A stretch of 64,000 bases of DNA from Persicaria tinctoria (GCA_037127255.1 JBANSL010000004.1:73244627-73308626), one strand, 5' to 3'; positions 42,719 to 56,321 are shown, counted from the stretch's first letter. Notes: generated from the sequence alone by a model not told the origin. Translations and numbers: made by a program.

Positions 42719-44078
42719 TTAGGTTCTTAATTCCCAATCACAAGTTGCTTGGATAGGTTATATAACTTATATGGTCAAAATAGCAGCCAAAGAAAAGAAA
42801 ATAGATACGGGTTTTCTGCTCTTTTTGGTTAAATAAAATGGGTCATTTCTGATTGACCATGAAACAAATTCAAGTATAGTTCTATTCTTATCGATCATGC
42901 AACCATCCTTTCTACATTGTAAATTTGTTATTCTTATCTCACATATAAAGGAAATCAGTTCAAATAAAGGATACATCATACATTTAATCCTCTGCTCAGC
43001 ACCTTCTTTGGAAATCAGTTCATGTGAGATTCTAAAATAATTGCTTGTTTATAAACTGGAGCATTATATAGGTGGTGACCACTTGGGAACGCAGAAATTG
43101 CCATATAGGTGGTGACACTATAAGAGGTTTTACTACTGTTGATCAGGTTGTGTTTTTGTTCTTTCGACTGGTTGTGTGTGAGAACCACATATTGACATTC
43201 ATATAAGAGTAAATACCGCTTGCTTGTTTAACCTTACTTGCAAAGTGAACGGAAATAATTATCCGAAACTTGGTGAATCTTAGGAATCTTGCAGAGTAAT
43301 AGGAAAACGAATGAGGGGTGTTATTCTAAACGAAACTTATTATAACTTTGAATGGATGTTACAAGTTCTTACTGAATGAGGGCCAAGGGGAGTAGTTTAG
43401 AAAACTCTAGAATTCCATAGGTTGCAACTCTAGAATTCCATCTGGGCTGCAATCATATAATGTATAACTAGTGTAGGTGAGTACCATGAATGAACGAAAA
43501 AGTACTGCCTATATAAATGATTAATGTGGAATACTCTTGGATAAGAAATATGAAGTGATTATACCATTGCTGCATTTTCTAATTTATCAGAGAGTGAGCT
43601 ATTTCTCAAGACATAACAATTTATTATATCTATCAGCTGATATGTCTTCTGTAGCAAGAACAACAGCCCTGTTTCACAAACCAAGTTTTGAATAGGTGGT
43701 CTATATCACAATCAGGCTGGGCATATCCGAAAGTAGCAACCAAAAGTATCAAGATTGAGGATTAATAATTTACGCTTTATTTCATGATTTGGCCAAAGAT
43801 GTGAAGTATATCTATCTTCTGATGTCAGTGGGAAATGCTTATGATTTCTGAAAGCAAAGCTATGTTCCTTTGTTGACCGTGTTATGCTGAAGCAAAGCTA
43901 TCTATCTTCCTAAGGATTAATATTCTTTCATTTCATCCGTTATAGGCATGGATATCATTGATTGGAGACAAGTTGGATGCTTCACTGACAAAGCTCGTGT
44001 TCATGGAGGTCCTCGAGTTCATGTCATAGAATTTTTGTGAGATTCGTGTAGTTTTCCTTGTTTAAAAAATGCTCATAT
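42719..44078. other. Intergenic, no gene seen
   Basis: No recognisable coding or mobile sequence. Two aggtggtgac words (43071, 43109) recall the minisatellite of element Y but do not form an array. Confidence 0.4.
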
Positions 44079-44149
44079 AGCCTATTAGCTCAATGGGAGA
44101 GCATTGTGGTCATACACAAAGATGTGGGTTCAATTCCCACGTAGGCTTA
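44079..44149 (+). tRNA. tRNA-like sequence, probable pseudogene or SINE head
   Basis: It folds as a cloverleaf: a 7-bp acceptor (AGCCTAT/GTAGGCT, one G-T pair), a D arm (GCTC/GAGC), an anticodon stem (TTGTG/CACAA) and a perfect T arm (GTGGG/CCCAC with loop TTCAATT). A-box (tagctcaatgg) and B-box (ggttcaattcc) promoters are present. The anticodon loop has six bases instead of seven and the variable loop is short, so the anticodon (CAT or TCA) is unclear. No T-run terminator follows closely. Function is doubtful. Confidence 0.4.
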
Positions 44150-44214
44150 TTATTCATGAATCAATGTCGACTATCAAATTATGTTTAGAACAAGTCAATC
44201 TTGCTACATCACCA

Positions 44215-46520
44215 AATTATAGGCAGTTTCATATCAAAATAAATCGAAAGCCAAGATACTTCATTTTTCTGGTTGAATTCGTCATAAGATGGGTTTTTAA
44301 CATGACAGGTAACAACTTTGACATGTCACCTACGTCACTTCACATGACAGTCAAACTGAGCGGACTTTTGCACGGCCTTGGCTTTGAGTTCCTTAAGCAC
44401 CTGAGCGGACTTTTGTGAGTGCTCTCAGAGTGGAATTCTTGTAGCTACTTGTTGATTCATGTATCTTTCAATGTTTTGTCTCGAGAGCAGCTCTGACTTG
44501 TAAATGGGAGGAAGCATGGATATTAACAAACAATTGAGAGGCAACAAACATGCTATGTATATTTTTGAAGAAGCTCTTCATCAATAAGGAACGCCCTAGA
44601 CTGTACAGCTTGAAGAGTAGGAACTTGTGTTGCTCTCTTACATAATAAAGACAGAACTTTGACAGTGTATATAATTCTCTCTGGGATTAAACAGAATTTA
44701 TGTTCTGGTGACCTGATTAGTACAATCTAATCATTGTCTTTACTTTGTTAGCTGATTTTTAGTTGGTTTTATCTTTAATTGATTGCATTACTGTCATGTC
44801 ATGTGACATAGGTGACGTGTCAAACCTATTACTTGTCATGTTAAAAACACATCTTATGATGAATTCAACACACAAGGAAGATGAATTTGAGGTTAAAAAC
44901 CCTCTTCAAATGAGACTTGCTTTCCATCTTAGTCATTGCCTACTTTAACTCGAACAATGTCTCTCTTTTACCGAATAAGCTTATAGATTACAGATCAGCA
45001 AATAACTTGTCATGTTAACGGGTATGACTTGTCATGTTAATAGCATTACCTGTCATGTTATTTTCTTTCATTAAGGAGAAGATGATCGATTCGCATTACC
45101 TGTCATGTTAAAGGTTATTACCTGTCATGTTAAATGGTATAACCGTCATGTTAATAACATTACTTGTCATGTTATTTTCTTTCATTAAGGAGAAGAGGAT
45201 CGATCAATTCACATTACCTGTCATGTAATTCGCATTACATGTAATGTTAAAGGGTATAACTGACATGTTAATAGCATTACCTGTCATGTTATTTTCTTTC
45301 CTTAAGGCAAGTTTTTCACAATCAATATCTTTTTTAAATGAAGATTATATATAAGGCAAATAAATAAAGATATAGCCTATAGGATAAAGAAGGAATAATT
45401 GGAATAAATAAAGAAGGCAAATGGCTCAACAGCTACACAAAGGATAGGTACTGAACAATCTGAACATAGATACTCCGTATGAATAAAAAAAACGTCAATC
45501 ATGTGTCAAGTAAAATACAATACGTGTCATGTAAATCCGGTATGAGTGAATTGTTTTACATGAGATGTATTAGACTTATCCACTTCTATTACATATCGAT
45601 ATATTTTTTTACAAGATTTTATTCATGGGTACTAATCTATGACAGTAATTGGGGAGACTTGCTTTCCATCTTAGTCATTCCCTACTTTAACTTGGACAAT
45701 GTCTCTCCGTTACCGAATTAGCTTATAGATTGCAGATCGACAAATAACTTGTCATGTTAAAGGGTATAACCTCTCATGTTAATAGCATTACCTGTCATGT
45801 TTTTTTCCTTAAGGAGAAGAGGATCGATTCGCATTACCTGTCATGTTATTCGAATTACATGTCATGTGAAAGAGTATAACCTGTCATGTTAAAAGGTTAT
45901 AACCTGTCATGTTAATAGCATTACTTGGAATGTTGTGTTCATTCCGACAGTTTCATTTACTACATGACACCTACACAGATCAACATGTCACCTGTTTATT
46001 CAGACATGACAGACAACAAAGTTGCAGCAATTCATTTTAATTCTCAACCCATTTCGAAACTATACTTATCAATATCAAAACTAAAGTTCAACAAAAGGAA
46101 GCAAAAGCATTATCAATGCACCTTCCATTCACATAGCGTCGACAAATTGAAGGAGGGCGGGCGATTTGTGAGGAGCCTGAGAAACCATCCGAGCTACGAA
46201 TTTGCCAAACATGAATAACTAGCAGGCTTGCAACTTGCTAGTACAAAAGTAATGCCACAACAGATGATCAAAAAGGTTTCTCTCGAGAGTAAACTAGTTA
46301 AAAAAAATGTTTATCACACCAATCATTCTCGAGACAGTACGATCTCTTTCCGGTGTCTTTTATGGGTTAAGAAATCTAACCGATAACCGATAACCCATAC
46401 TGAATTTACATGTCACTCATACCGGATTTACATGACACATGATGTATTTTACTTGACACATGAATGTTTGTACTTGACACCTGAATTTCAGACATATTAT
46501 ATTCCTTATTACTTGACACC
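44215..46520. repeat. TGTCATGT-rich region of nested inverted and direct repeats
   Basis: Words of the type ttacctgtcatgttaa and their inverses taacatgacaggtaa recur many times. Visible pairs: inverted 44222-44352 with 44792-44930; direct 44925-45310 with 45655-45945 (agacttgctttccatcttag shared); inverted 45495-45560 with 46392-46465. No transposase and no TSD was identified. Small frames here follow the repeats and are not called. Confidence 0.7.
44222..44352. repeat. Left arm of ~130-bp imperfect inverted repeat
   Basis: The reverse complement matches 44792-44930, best over gtgacgtaggtgacatgtca / gtgacataggtgacgtgtca and taaaaac.catcttatga. About 440 bp separate the arms, so this may be a MITE or fold-back element. 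Confidence 0.65.
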
Positions 46521-46701
46521 TAAAAATCAGCTTACAAAGAAAAAGAAACAACCCATATCATTCTTTAACTATATTAACTCACATAAATTCACAACAAATT
46601 ACATGCTTGACAAATGCGTAACTTTCGAAGTCCATTTATAGTACTTCCTTTTCATAGTAATAATCCAATTAGGGTCTAAGGCAAAATGAGGTTATGAATG
46701 A

Positions 46702-46881
46702 TTACATTCCTAACAGAGTTTTTGTCAAGACTCGAAGGTCGGTGGGTAAAAGCTGGTTGTAGCTCACGTTGAAAAAGCTCAAGTGTTGCAGGTGGGTCAG
46801 CACTTCCGGTAAGCTCCCGTGGATCTTGTTCGCGATGCTCACATTTGTCATATCAAACGAGAGAGAGTTGTCAGAGAGGTC
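46702..46881 (-). pseudogene. Leucine-rich-repeat (PGIP-like) gene fragment
   Basis: The minus-strand translation DLSDNSLSFDMTNVSIANK followed by IHGSLPEVLTHLQHLSFFNV and SYNQLLP matches the last repeats of plant LRR proteins of the polygalacturonase-inhibitor type (LxxLxxFNVSYNxLCGxIP). An internal stretch of about one repeat seems missing, and the usual CGxIP continuation is lost. The chromovirus LTR at 46882 interrupts it; the rest of the gene would lie beyond that element's far end, outside the window. The ATG at 46908 lies in the LTR and is not a real start. Confidence 0.6.
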
Positions 46882-49800
46882 TGTAAAGGCTCGGAATTTT
46901 AAATCCAAATTTTTCGGAAAAAGGAAATTAAAAATGAATTTAAAATGAAATTAAATAGATTATTTCAAGAAAAACTCGCCTCAATTCAATAAATCGAATT
47001 CAAAACTCTTATAGTGGAATCCGACCTAAATTCGAAATTTTTACAAACGATTCCGCCTTGAGATTCTAAATTAACTCCGGGTGTCGATACCCTTTTTATT
47101 CGAAGCATTATTTGATTGAGTCGGGATAAGATCGAGAGAGCTGATTTCGAGGTTCATTTTCGGGTAATTTAAAATTCATGCCTTGGGATCACATGTGAAC
47201 TTTGTCTTGTCTCCTTCCCGTTTTTCTCTTAACTAGGCAAGTTTCATCCCATACTCCTTCTTTGACCAACCTGCAACCCCCATTTGTGGCAAAAGAACAA
47301 ATTGGCCCCTGCTAGGCTTGCTTTTGCCTGCGCACACCACTCCAATCTCATCTGGCCCATCCTTTCATTTTCAATTAAAACAAATCCTCTCCTGCCCTCT
47401 TTGCTGCATCCGATCAGGCCACCCACCAATACACTCCCCTTCACCCCATTTTCCTCTTGAATCCAAACAAACCCCACGCCACCAATCCCTCTCTCCTCCT
47501 TATGAAATGCAGTGCACAACCCATCTCCTCCTCCTCCTCCTTTTCTTTTGCCGCCAGCACCACCAGGCCGCCCATTTGGTCTCCGTTCTAAGGCCGCAGC
47601 CACCGAGCCTCGCCCTCCGTCGCTCGGAAACACAAAGCACCGTACCCCCCACCTCCTTCTCTTCCTTCGAGCAGCAGCCGAGGACTTCCATTTTGCTCCC
47701 TCCTATGTCCAACGACGAATCCGAGATGGAGCTGAGCCGAGCTGGGCAGCCCGGAGCTATCGGCAATGACGCCAAACCCTCCACGTCGTTCCCCTGCTTC
47801 CAATGCAACAATTTCGGTAAGCGTTTTCCTCCTTTTTGGCCCAAATGGTTGTCAAGTTTCGACCTTTGAACCCTTACCTCCATCCTAGGCCACGAGTGCA
47901 CCGATTCCACATCCAACGAAGCCCGCCGAGCCTACGCTGCACCTCTGACGAGGCCGAATTGAGCTCCGACGACGATTTCCGGCGGGTCGACGCCCTCGGT
48001 GAGCATCGAACTCTTTTTCTTACCTTGTTCCACCTCTTGTGTGCCTCTGTGTTCCTATTCCCTTGCCTGGGCTGAGAGAGTATGAGGGCGAGTCGAGAGC
48101 TAACTGCGAGATCGTGGGCGAACGGGCGAGGAGTGACTAGTGAGGGCGGGGCTGTGCGAGGGCGTGAGGAGGAGCGAGTCGAAGAAGCGAGTCAATCCAG
48201 GCAAGAAGAAGAGGAAGGAAGGAAGGAAGGAAGGAAGGCAGAGAATCGAGCTGCCACCGCCGGCGCTGGGATCTCCCTTCGAAAACGCAGAGCAGGGGTG
48301 GGATGTCGGGAGGTAGAAGAAGAGGAGTTGGGGCCCGCTTGGCCACATCAGCTGGGCCCACCCTTTTCTTTCTTCTGGCTTCAGAATTCCAAGGGAAATA
48401 GAGCTTCTTTTAAGAACAATGGGCCTATTTTTCGTTGGGCCAGCTTTTGTTTAAAATAAATAATTTTGGGCCTAAAATTTCTGGGAATGTAAAGAGAGGG
48501 GCTCGGTTTTATGAATTTAAAATAGTGGCGGTTTTGGGTAATTTTCAAAATAAAAGGGTCGGGTGGTAAATTAGAAATAGCTGATTTTGTTAAATAAATG
48601 AATAAATAATGATTGGGATTTTAAAGAATTTAGAAATAATTTATGAAGGGTTTAAAATGAAATAGCATTTGAAATATTATGTAATATAATTGAGATTTAA
48701 AATATAATATTATGAGACTTGGATATTTAAAAAGGTATTTGACGAACACTTTCCAATATCGGAATTTCTATCTAGTTAACTCGGGTTTCGAAACGGTTTG
48801 CGGGACTAACTCTGGGATTATGTGCTCGATGACTAACTAGCATGATTGATGTGAACGATTGTCGAATATCATGAATTGTGTGAACTAATGGCATGAATGA
48901 ATGACTAACGGCATGATGAGATGATAGAATTTCGTATCATTTGACTTATGCCTTATGAGCTATATATGATTAATATGATGAACTTTGGAGATATATGATC
49001 ATGCGGAGATATGAGTATTATTGCGAATATATGAATGTGGTTAAACGGAATGATGATAATGATATGGTCTTATGGAATGTGGAATCGTGATGAGTGATTG
49101 AACTTGATGTAATGATGATTGCGATATGATTGTTATCCTCGTTGAATGATGTGTGCTTGAATGCTTGAATGATTAGACGTAGACTTATATATATGTCCTG
49201 ATATGTATCTAGGTAATACCTTGTGATTATGAATGATGTTTGCTGGATCTTCTATTATGCTGTTCTGCATAGCCAGGTGAGTTCCTATATGAGCTCACTC
49301 AGATTCGAAAAGAGATCTCCCTGCTTGTAGCCATGTGCATACTAGGTGCTTGCATTCATAGTAAAGCATGTCATGTAGTATCCTGCTAGGATTGCACTCA
49401 TGATTGAGCATTCGTTTACTCGTTGCTTTTGTAAACAGAACGGACGTTATCTGTGAAGTAACTAGAGTCATTGCTTGGGTTATAGGACGACCTAGTCTCA
49501 TCGGGTCCCGTCCTGAGTCAATCGAGTCATGAACTTCCTTATATTATGAGATGCCTGCGGGCTTTATTGTGGATATGGGTTAGGCATGCGTGCCACCCGA
49601 TTATATGGAATGCATTCACGAGCTGGCCAGTCTCCGCCCTATCGGAAGGGGGTGGAGGTAGGAGAGAGATATACCACTTGGTATTCGGTGCTAAGGCCTT
49701 ATTATATTTATGCACTTGATCTTAGGACCATGCTAGTGTGTTAATATTCCGCCTTGCATCTAGAAGCATCTTTATTAGGACTAGCGTGTGTATATGTCTG

Positions 49801-50262
49801 CTTGTTTGGGATTATATTGCGTAGGGCTTCGATCTGGCACCGCCCCGCATACATTTTTTTTAGGTTTGTTTTGCAGCATGATTATTCCTTGTTTCCGTGA
49901 CATGGGAACTCTCTTGGGCGATCTCAAAGAAATGGTTTAACTCCACTAACATTGTATATTAAATTTCGATAAATACGTTTATTGATTTGGTTTTGACTCG
50001 GCTCTGCCGTGTCACCCTCTTGTATTACACCTTGATTCTACTATTTGCATGACTGTTGGTTTTCCCACGCTTAGACTTATGACAGGTACAGGGGACTTCC
50101 CCGGGGATTCCAACGATCCCTTCGAATTTTAGGTATGAAATCCCACTTTAAAATGTTAGGATAGAATTTCAAACCTTCAACCTGTACTCGGGGCGCAAGA
50201 TCCTAACGAGGGGTTTCATCCCTCGAAACGTAACCCGGGAATCATAATTCCGGGCCGTTACA
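46882..50262 (+). repeat. Chromovirus (Tekay-like) 5' LTR, 3381 bp
   Basis: TGTAAAGGCTCGG ... GGGCCGTTACA, followed by a 4-base spacer and an initiator tRNA-Met primer site, so this is a 5' LTR. It is related to 16497-20005, with substantial divergence. Contains a short (ggaa)n run at about 48213-48238. Candidate TSD before it: aggtc (46877-46881), right copy not in window. Confidence 0.87.
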
Positions 50263-50578
50263 AAGATGGTATCAGAGCTCAGGTTATGCAAACCGAGTAT
50301 GATAGGTTGAAGTGGTTTTGGAAATGGCCCAAGGTTTTCAAATGTTTTTCCAAAATGTTTTAGAAATGGCAAAATGAATTTAATATGGCTAACTCAATTG
50401 GACTAAATATGAACTTGACTCAATAAATCCGGTAATCAAACAAAGGGAAACGAAGGGGTAGTAAAGGCGCTAGACCATCCCTATTTGGTGTAGTTGGGAA
50501 CGGGTAGGCAAAATATAGCTTGTTCTTTTACAGGTGGACTTGAAGACTCCAAGGAACCCGAAGGGTGGAGTGACATGG
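50263..50578 (+). other. Leader of the chromovirus, interrupted
   Basis: About 300 bases of non-coding leader after the primer site; then the Athila-like LTR at 50579 interrupts it. The gag-pol genes of this element are not in the window. Confidence 0.7.
50267..50278 (+). other. Primer binding site for initiator tRNA-Met
   Basis: TGGTATCAGAGC, perfect match to the complement of the tRNA 3' end. Confidence 0.9.
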
Positions 50579-51706
50579 TGTTGTGAGCTGAATCTGCCAT
50601 GTTTTACACTATCATTTATATCGATTTCTGCACGCATTTCATACATTTGGTTAGAATAATACAGAATCTGTGTAGTTTACACTTATTTTCAATATATGGA
50701 GGTCTACAGAAGTTTTGGTTGTATTTCACAGAAATCGGACGCACTTTGGAGCTAAAAGGAAACTCATGGAGAAGCTAAAAATGGTGCAACTTGAGAAAAG
50801 ACAATTTTTCACCATTCTTCGTTCTGAATCAAGCTTTGATGTCTTCATGAGAGTTGTAGCCCTCGAAAAGAGCTTTCCAACGCATGGTCATATGCGTCAA
50901 TCCGACGAACCAGGACTCGGGAAAGTGCGTTTTAAGAACAGAGCAGAAAGCTGAGAAAACTCTACTCGAGATCGACTAGCATCTACTCGAGATCGACGAG
51001 ACCTGGTCGACGAAACTTTGTCGAGCAGAGCTGATCGAGGACACTGAGTCAGAGACAACCCGACTCCCAGAATCCTACTCGATGTCGAGTAGCCGTGGTC
51101 GAGATCGAGGAGCCATGTCCGAAGTCGACGAGCTGTGCCAAGCCGAGAAGCCGAGGACGAAGACGCAGACCACCTCTACTCGATCTCGAGGAGGCTTGGT
51201 CGAGATCGACGACACCCATGAGCCCTGATCCGAGCCTGTCGAGCAAATCTACCCGACCAAGCCATCCAGACGACGAAGCCTACTCGATACAGAGTAGGGC
51301 TACCCGAGATCGACTAGACCTCCGAGTCATGTCCGAGCCTTGTCGAGCACCAGTCACTCGAGACAGACGAGGCCTACTCGAGACAGACGAGGACTACTCG
51401 AGATCGACAAGATCCTTGTCGAGATCGACGAGCCGTGTCCGGGAGCGCGTTACGCGGTTTTGCTGTCCTACTAGGATTGGGAGTCCTTGGATCCAATTCT
51501 ATCCAATTTGGCCGAGATCTATCCATTAAAGACATTTAGATATATTTAGATTTAATTTCTTTATTGCTTTTATTTATCATTAAGTATTTAGATATAATTT
51601 TAGATATAGTTTTCTTTCCTAGATTAGCTTGGAATGAAGGCTATGAATAAAGCCCTAGGGGGCTGATTTTCATTCATTCAAGAAAAGCCGCCTTCGGGCG
51701 CAAGGA

Positions 51707-51769
<63 letters not shown>

Positions 51770-52498
51770 CGAGAGAGGAGGAACGTTTGGAAGGTTTTGT
51801 AAGTTTTAGTTTATTTTATGTTAAAGTTAATTTCTTTCATCATGTTTGCTTTCTAATTCTCCTTGTTCTAGGGTTGGGGTGATCCCAACATAGATATGTT
51901 TGGTTGATTTATGAGTTCATGATTTTGTATGTCTTTATTATCATCTACCTATGTGCTTAATCCTTTGCGAAAGTTGAGGAAATTCCTTATTCATGATATT
52001 GAAGCGAAAGTGATCTTATTATGATTTGGATAGTAATTAGGGTTTTCTTGCGAAAGTTGGTTAATTCTAATTAAAGGAAAGGTAGAAACAAATTAGGTTT
52101 TTATGCGAGAGCCTCTATCACCTAAATTGTTGGAATTTGCGAAAGTCGATTCTTTGATATAAAGCATGCATCTTTATGTGATTTATGATTTGCGCATATG
52201 TTTATTGTTGTGGTGATCCCTAACCTTGGAAGTTTGCATCTTTATTTATTTTATTTCATTATTTTTATCCTGCAAAGTTACCCGACACCGACCACCTCTT
52301 CTTCTATCATTCCCTCGACATCGACCAAGTCTTAGTCGACATCGACAACAACCTCCCCACCTTTTCCCGCTATCCCTGAACCCCAAAACACACTAAACCT
52401 AGAACTGCTGACTTCTCTCCTGAGGACGAACCTGACTCCCCTATACTATAGCGGGGGTCTTGACTATAAATTTATTTGGTCGAGAAACCCTCTCGTCA
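50579..52498 (+). repeat. Athila-like LTR of a diverged subfamily (1920 bp)
   Basis: It starts TGTTGTGAG like the others but ends ctctcgtca. The first 100 bases and the TCGA-N2-TCGA array (50960-51440) are shared; much of the rest is different, including agagctttccaacgcatgg at about 50868, also seen in the solo LTR at 30050. The TATA box is altered (51642-51649). A (GA)29 microsatellite lies at 51709-51766. Confidence 0.82.
51709..51766. repeat. (GA)29 microsatellite
   Basis: Uninterrupted GA dinucleotides in the presumed 5' leader part of the LTR, downstream of the TATA position. Confidence 0.95.
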
Positions 52499-52501
52499 AA
52501 T

Positions 52502-52519
52502 TGGCGCCGTTGCCGGGGA
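52502..52519 (+). other. Primer binding site for tRNA-Asp
   Basis: The same 18-mer as at 4171, after a 3-base spacer. Confidence 0.9.
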
Positions 52520-53161
52520 GATATCAATCACGCCTAGTTTAATTGTGTTTAAGGTTCAGAAAAGCCCATCCCTTTTTCTTACCCTATCACATACCCTACC
52601 ACCACCTACCTCACCGGTACCAACTGGGTGCCAAGCTTTTGCTACTAATTTGTGTTCTTGATTTTGATTTCAAAGCTTAGGTACAAAGATGGAAGACTTT
52701 TGGGAAGGGGACTCCGAATGGGATAGATGGGTCCGAGATTTGAGACGGAGAAATAGGATCGCAGTGGAGGAGTCACGATTAAGGGAAATAGCCCGGCTGG
52801 AGGACTTAGTCCGAAGACTTGAGGCTTCCTATCGTTCTCAAGGATTAGAGCCTCCTTCTTATGAGGAAATTGAAGCTATGGAAAGTGATGAGGAAGAAGA
52901 AGATTGGAACGAACAATGGGTACTCCCACGGTACATGAGAGCAACAACGCCAATCGACGTCGACCACATTACAGAAACCCAGGCATGTCCTTCCCCGATC
53001 TCGATTCCACCTTTGCAATCTATCTTTGAAAAACCATATGAAGGATCCCAAGGCGAAATAGCACTAGAAGAGAAGAAGTTGGACATTGTTGACCAGGGCA
53101 TTCCAAGATCGCTTTTACCTTACAAGGTGAAAGCTATCCCCGATGATTTTGATCAACCGAT

Positions 53162-53164
53162 GTT
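53162..53164. repeat. 3-bp target-site duplication of CACTA (left)
   Basis: gtt here and at 58097-58099. The empty site is seen in the paralogue at about 63904 (ccgatgttcatattcaag), which has a single gtt. Confidence 0.93.
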
Positions 53165-55224
53165 CACTACAAAAAAAAACAATTTAGCAACGGCTGTTTC
53201 CCGTGGCTAAAAGGTCATTTGCTGTGGCAAAAGGGTAGTAGCAACGGCTGTAGCCACGGTAAACCAGCCGTGGCGAAACCTTCGGTGGCAAAAGAGTCTA
53301 GTAACGGGATCTGCCGTCGCTAGGATGGTAGCCACGGCTGTAGCGACGGCATTTAGCAAAGGCTGGCGAAGCCAAGCCAAATCAGTTGCGACGGGTGATT
53401 GCCGTGGCTAGTAAATTCTTCCCGCTAAAAATTTGGCGCTTTATTTCTATCCATGCGACGGGAATATGCCGTGGCTAGTATTCTAGCTTTTTTTTCCTGT
53501 TTGCGACGGCAAGATGCCGTGGCCAATGGTAAGGTATTTTCCCTGTTTTTTCTATTTCACCTATTTCTTCCCTATTTTCACTCTAATTATCTAATGCAAT
53601 CAATGATAATCACTTCACAAATAGGTTATAACCATAATACAATCTTCCATATAATGTTAGATTAAACATTGAAAGTATATAACATAAATATGTTACCAAG
53701 TCTAGAATTTTAGCATTCCGACAAAAGATGTGAGTGTACATACATACATGGAGCCAAACAAAATCATAGTCCTTATGTTGGTGCTAAAATGAGTCCTCTC
53801 CATCTCAACGGGCAGCTTCTGGAGCATCTCTTTCAACTTCTCCACATGGCATGCGATGGTTATGGAGAAACAGCAAACAGTGAGCAACATCAATGACAAG
53901 TCTCAGTCGTTGGTTCAAGGAGAAGAGAGTGTATCTCCTAGGGGTGGGCTTGCAGAACAATCACAACATATTACCCTTTCATCTCTTTCAGATGTCTGCT
54001 CAACAGAAGCAAATATATGAGTTAAAACATGTCCATAAAATTAGGAAAGCAAGAAGGAAGTCAAGTAAGTAACCCTGAAAACATATAGAGCATGAACCTT
54101 TATTTGTACATCCATTCATGTAGCAGCAGCAACAATCCATGTGCCACCCTTTGGCAGCTTGGCAACGAGTTTTGTAGCATATGCCTTAAGTATTTTTGGA
54201 AGATCTGTCAATGCATAGGAAAGCTGCGACGACTAAATCTTGAAAATAGAAAAGTTCTGACATGTTAAAACTGTAGGATAAGTTTTATTAGACGTTGTGC
54301 TATGGACCAAGGCTTATATTAAATTACTCCAATAATGCATAAGTTCTGAATTTCCAATGATCTCAATAAACAAGATTGTACTCTACTATCACCAGATAGA
54401 AAGGATAAAGGAACTTCAACCCTACAAAATGATTATGCTTTATGAAATATTCATGATTTCATGGTTTACCTTCACAAATTGAACAAGGTTTGGTTCTTTG
54501 TCAAAGCACCGCACATCACTTTAGGCTTCGTAAGCAAGAAGACCTATGAAGTATCACAATGGATGATTTAGTTGAAGGATTGAAGCGAAAGAACTTTGTG
54601 GAATATATTCCAGTGTACGTTGCAGTTGCAGAGCTGAGGGACATTAAGTTTAAAACAAGCATGATATATATAGTCAAAGTGCAGCATCAAAAGGTTTAGG
54701 CAATTAAAGATAACGTATGATGATTTCACCATATCATACTATCATAGTTACATAGAACAAGGATTGTTAAAAAAAACTGTCAGGAAATGAATTAGACAGA
54801 TTAACAAACTAATCAATGGATTCGTGGCTTCAATTTATCTGTGTTTTGGAATAGAAGAAGAAGCTTACTCTTGACTCAATAAAGTTGTTACTGACCCTTT
54901 TTAATTTCCCTATTCCACTATCAGTTAAAGACATGTCCATATTATATTTTTTGATTTAAGAGAATAAAAGCAGCAGCTAAAACACAATGACCTAGGTTAG
55001 ACCAGCAAAGATAAGTAGTTTATTTATACAATTACTGATCAATATGTACTTGCAGATCAATCGTACATTTTAAATTTCACAGGAAAAGGAGAAAAATGAA
55101 AAACTGAAGCAGATGTGCAGGCTACAACTATAGGATAGCGTTTGATCCACCCGGTCTAACTGAAAATACCTAAAGAATGCTCGATAAGGAAAGCTTTATG
55201 CATAACTACTGAACAATCATGTCC

Positions 55225-55510
55225 CATGCTATTGGGATCTACATAGAAGGATATGTGTCAAGATATTGGCCAGAGGAATGGGCCGGATGTGTGTTGTGTG
55301 TATAGAAAGTCAGGTTAGGCCCATACATTGATTGTAGCCTTTATAAGGCATATAGAGCATCAGTTGTCGTGGCTACAATAAAATAAACAAACCTTTACCT
55401 CCTACCTTCTTCTTCCTCTTCTATCTTCTTCTTCTCAATTCCCTTTATCTCTAATTCTTCAGTTCAGTTCAGTTACACAAGTCTCTATAGATCCCACAGG
55501 ATCATAACAA
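55225..55510 (+). repeat. Possible solo LTR inside the CACTA interior
   Basis: tgggatctacatag near the start and ctatagatccca near the end form an inverted pair. Between them are a TATA-like tttataagg and a pyrimidine-rich stretch before cagttcagttcagtt. No clear target duplication could be found, so the assignment is weak. Confidence 0.3.
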
Positions 55511-56321
55511 TAAGATGTCAACTGGAGCATCAAGCGATAGCACAATTAAGCACTTGAATCCATATTATAAGCATATCTAGTTTTATTCTCACCTTGCCTG
55601 CAAGCAAGAAAGGTGGCCATTGAATTTACAATCAAGCTAAGCTCAGAAGCATATGGAACTAGTAAAAGATCCATCTCCCTGTACCAAACGAGATAACAAG
55701 TTATCTACACCATAGCTCTGGGTTTACTGAAAAGCATGGTGATGGAGGATAAGTATACAAAATTGAAAAAATATTAGGATAATGATTGTATGGAAAATTT
55801 CTTACATTTAATTTAAGACTAGTAAATTGAAATGACCACTCCAAAATTATGAGATCTCAGGATATCAATAAAATTATAGTATACAAAAAGTCTAAATACC
55901 TTTTATAGGATTTAAATATTAATATAAAGTACAGCTAGCCTAAATGTTTTTTTAAAACTCTATATTAATTATTTCTGAAATTATACCTTCACTAATATAT
56001 AAGCCAAATTGGTTTAGATTTCACCTATGGACTGAAAGTGGTGATAAATGGGTAAAATGGTTTTTCTTTCCTTAAAAAAAAAAGTAATATCAAATGGGAA
56101 AATGAAACCACAATGTCCATTCTAAACAATACTCAGGTTACATATCTAAATAAAGACATAGGTGAACTTCATTATGATGTTGTTACATGATCACCAATTA
56201 AACCTAAACATTTAGAATGAGAAGTGACAACATAAGCCTATACGGAGTATAGTCAATAATATTTCTTCTTTAAGTTCAAGCAAAGTTTTTCAATGATAAA
56301 TTAATTAGAACTATCAATTAC

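Noticed and set aside
53702..53899. Minus-strand coding-like stretch (HVEKLKEMLQKLPVEMERTH) as a named gene
   Set aside because: It looks exon-like but I could not match it to a family with confidence; mentioned only within the CACTA entry.
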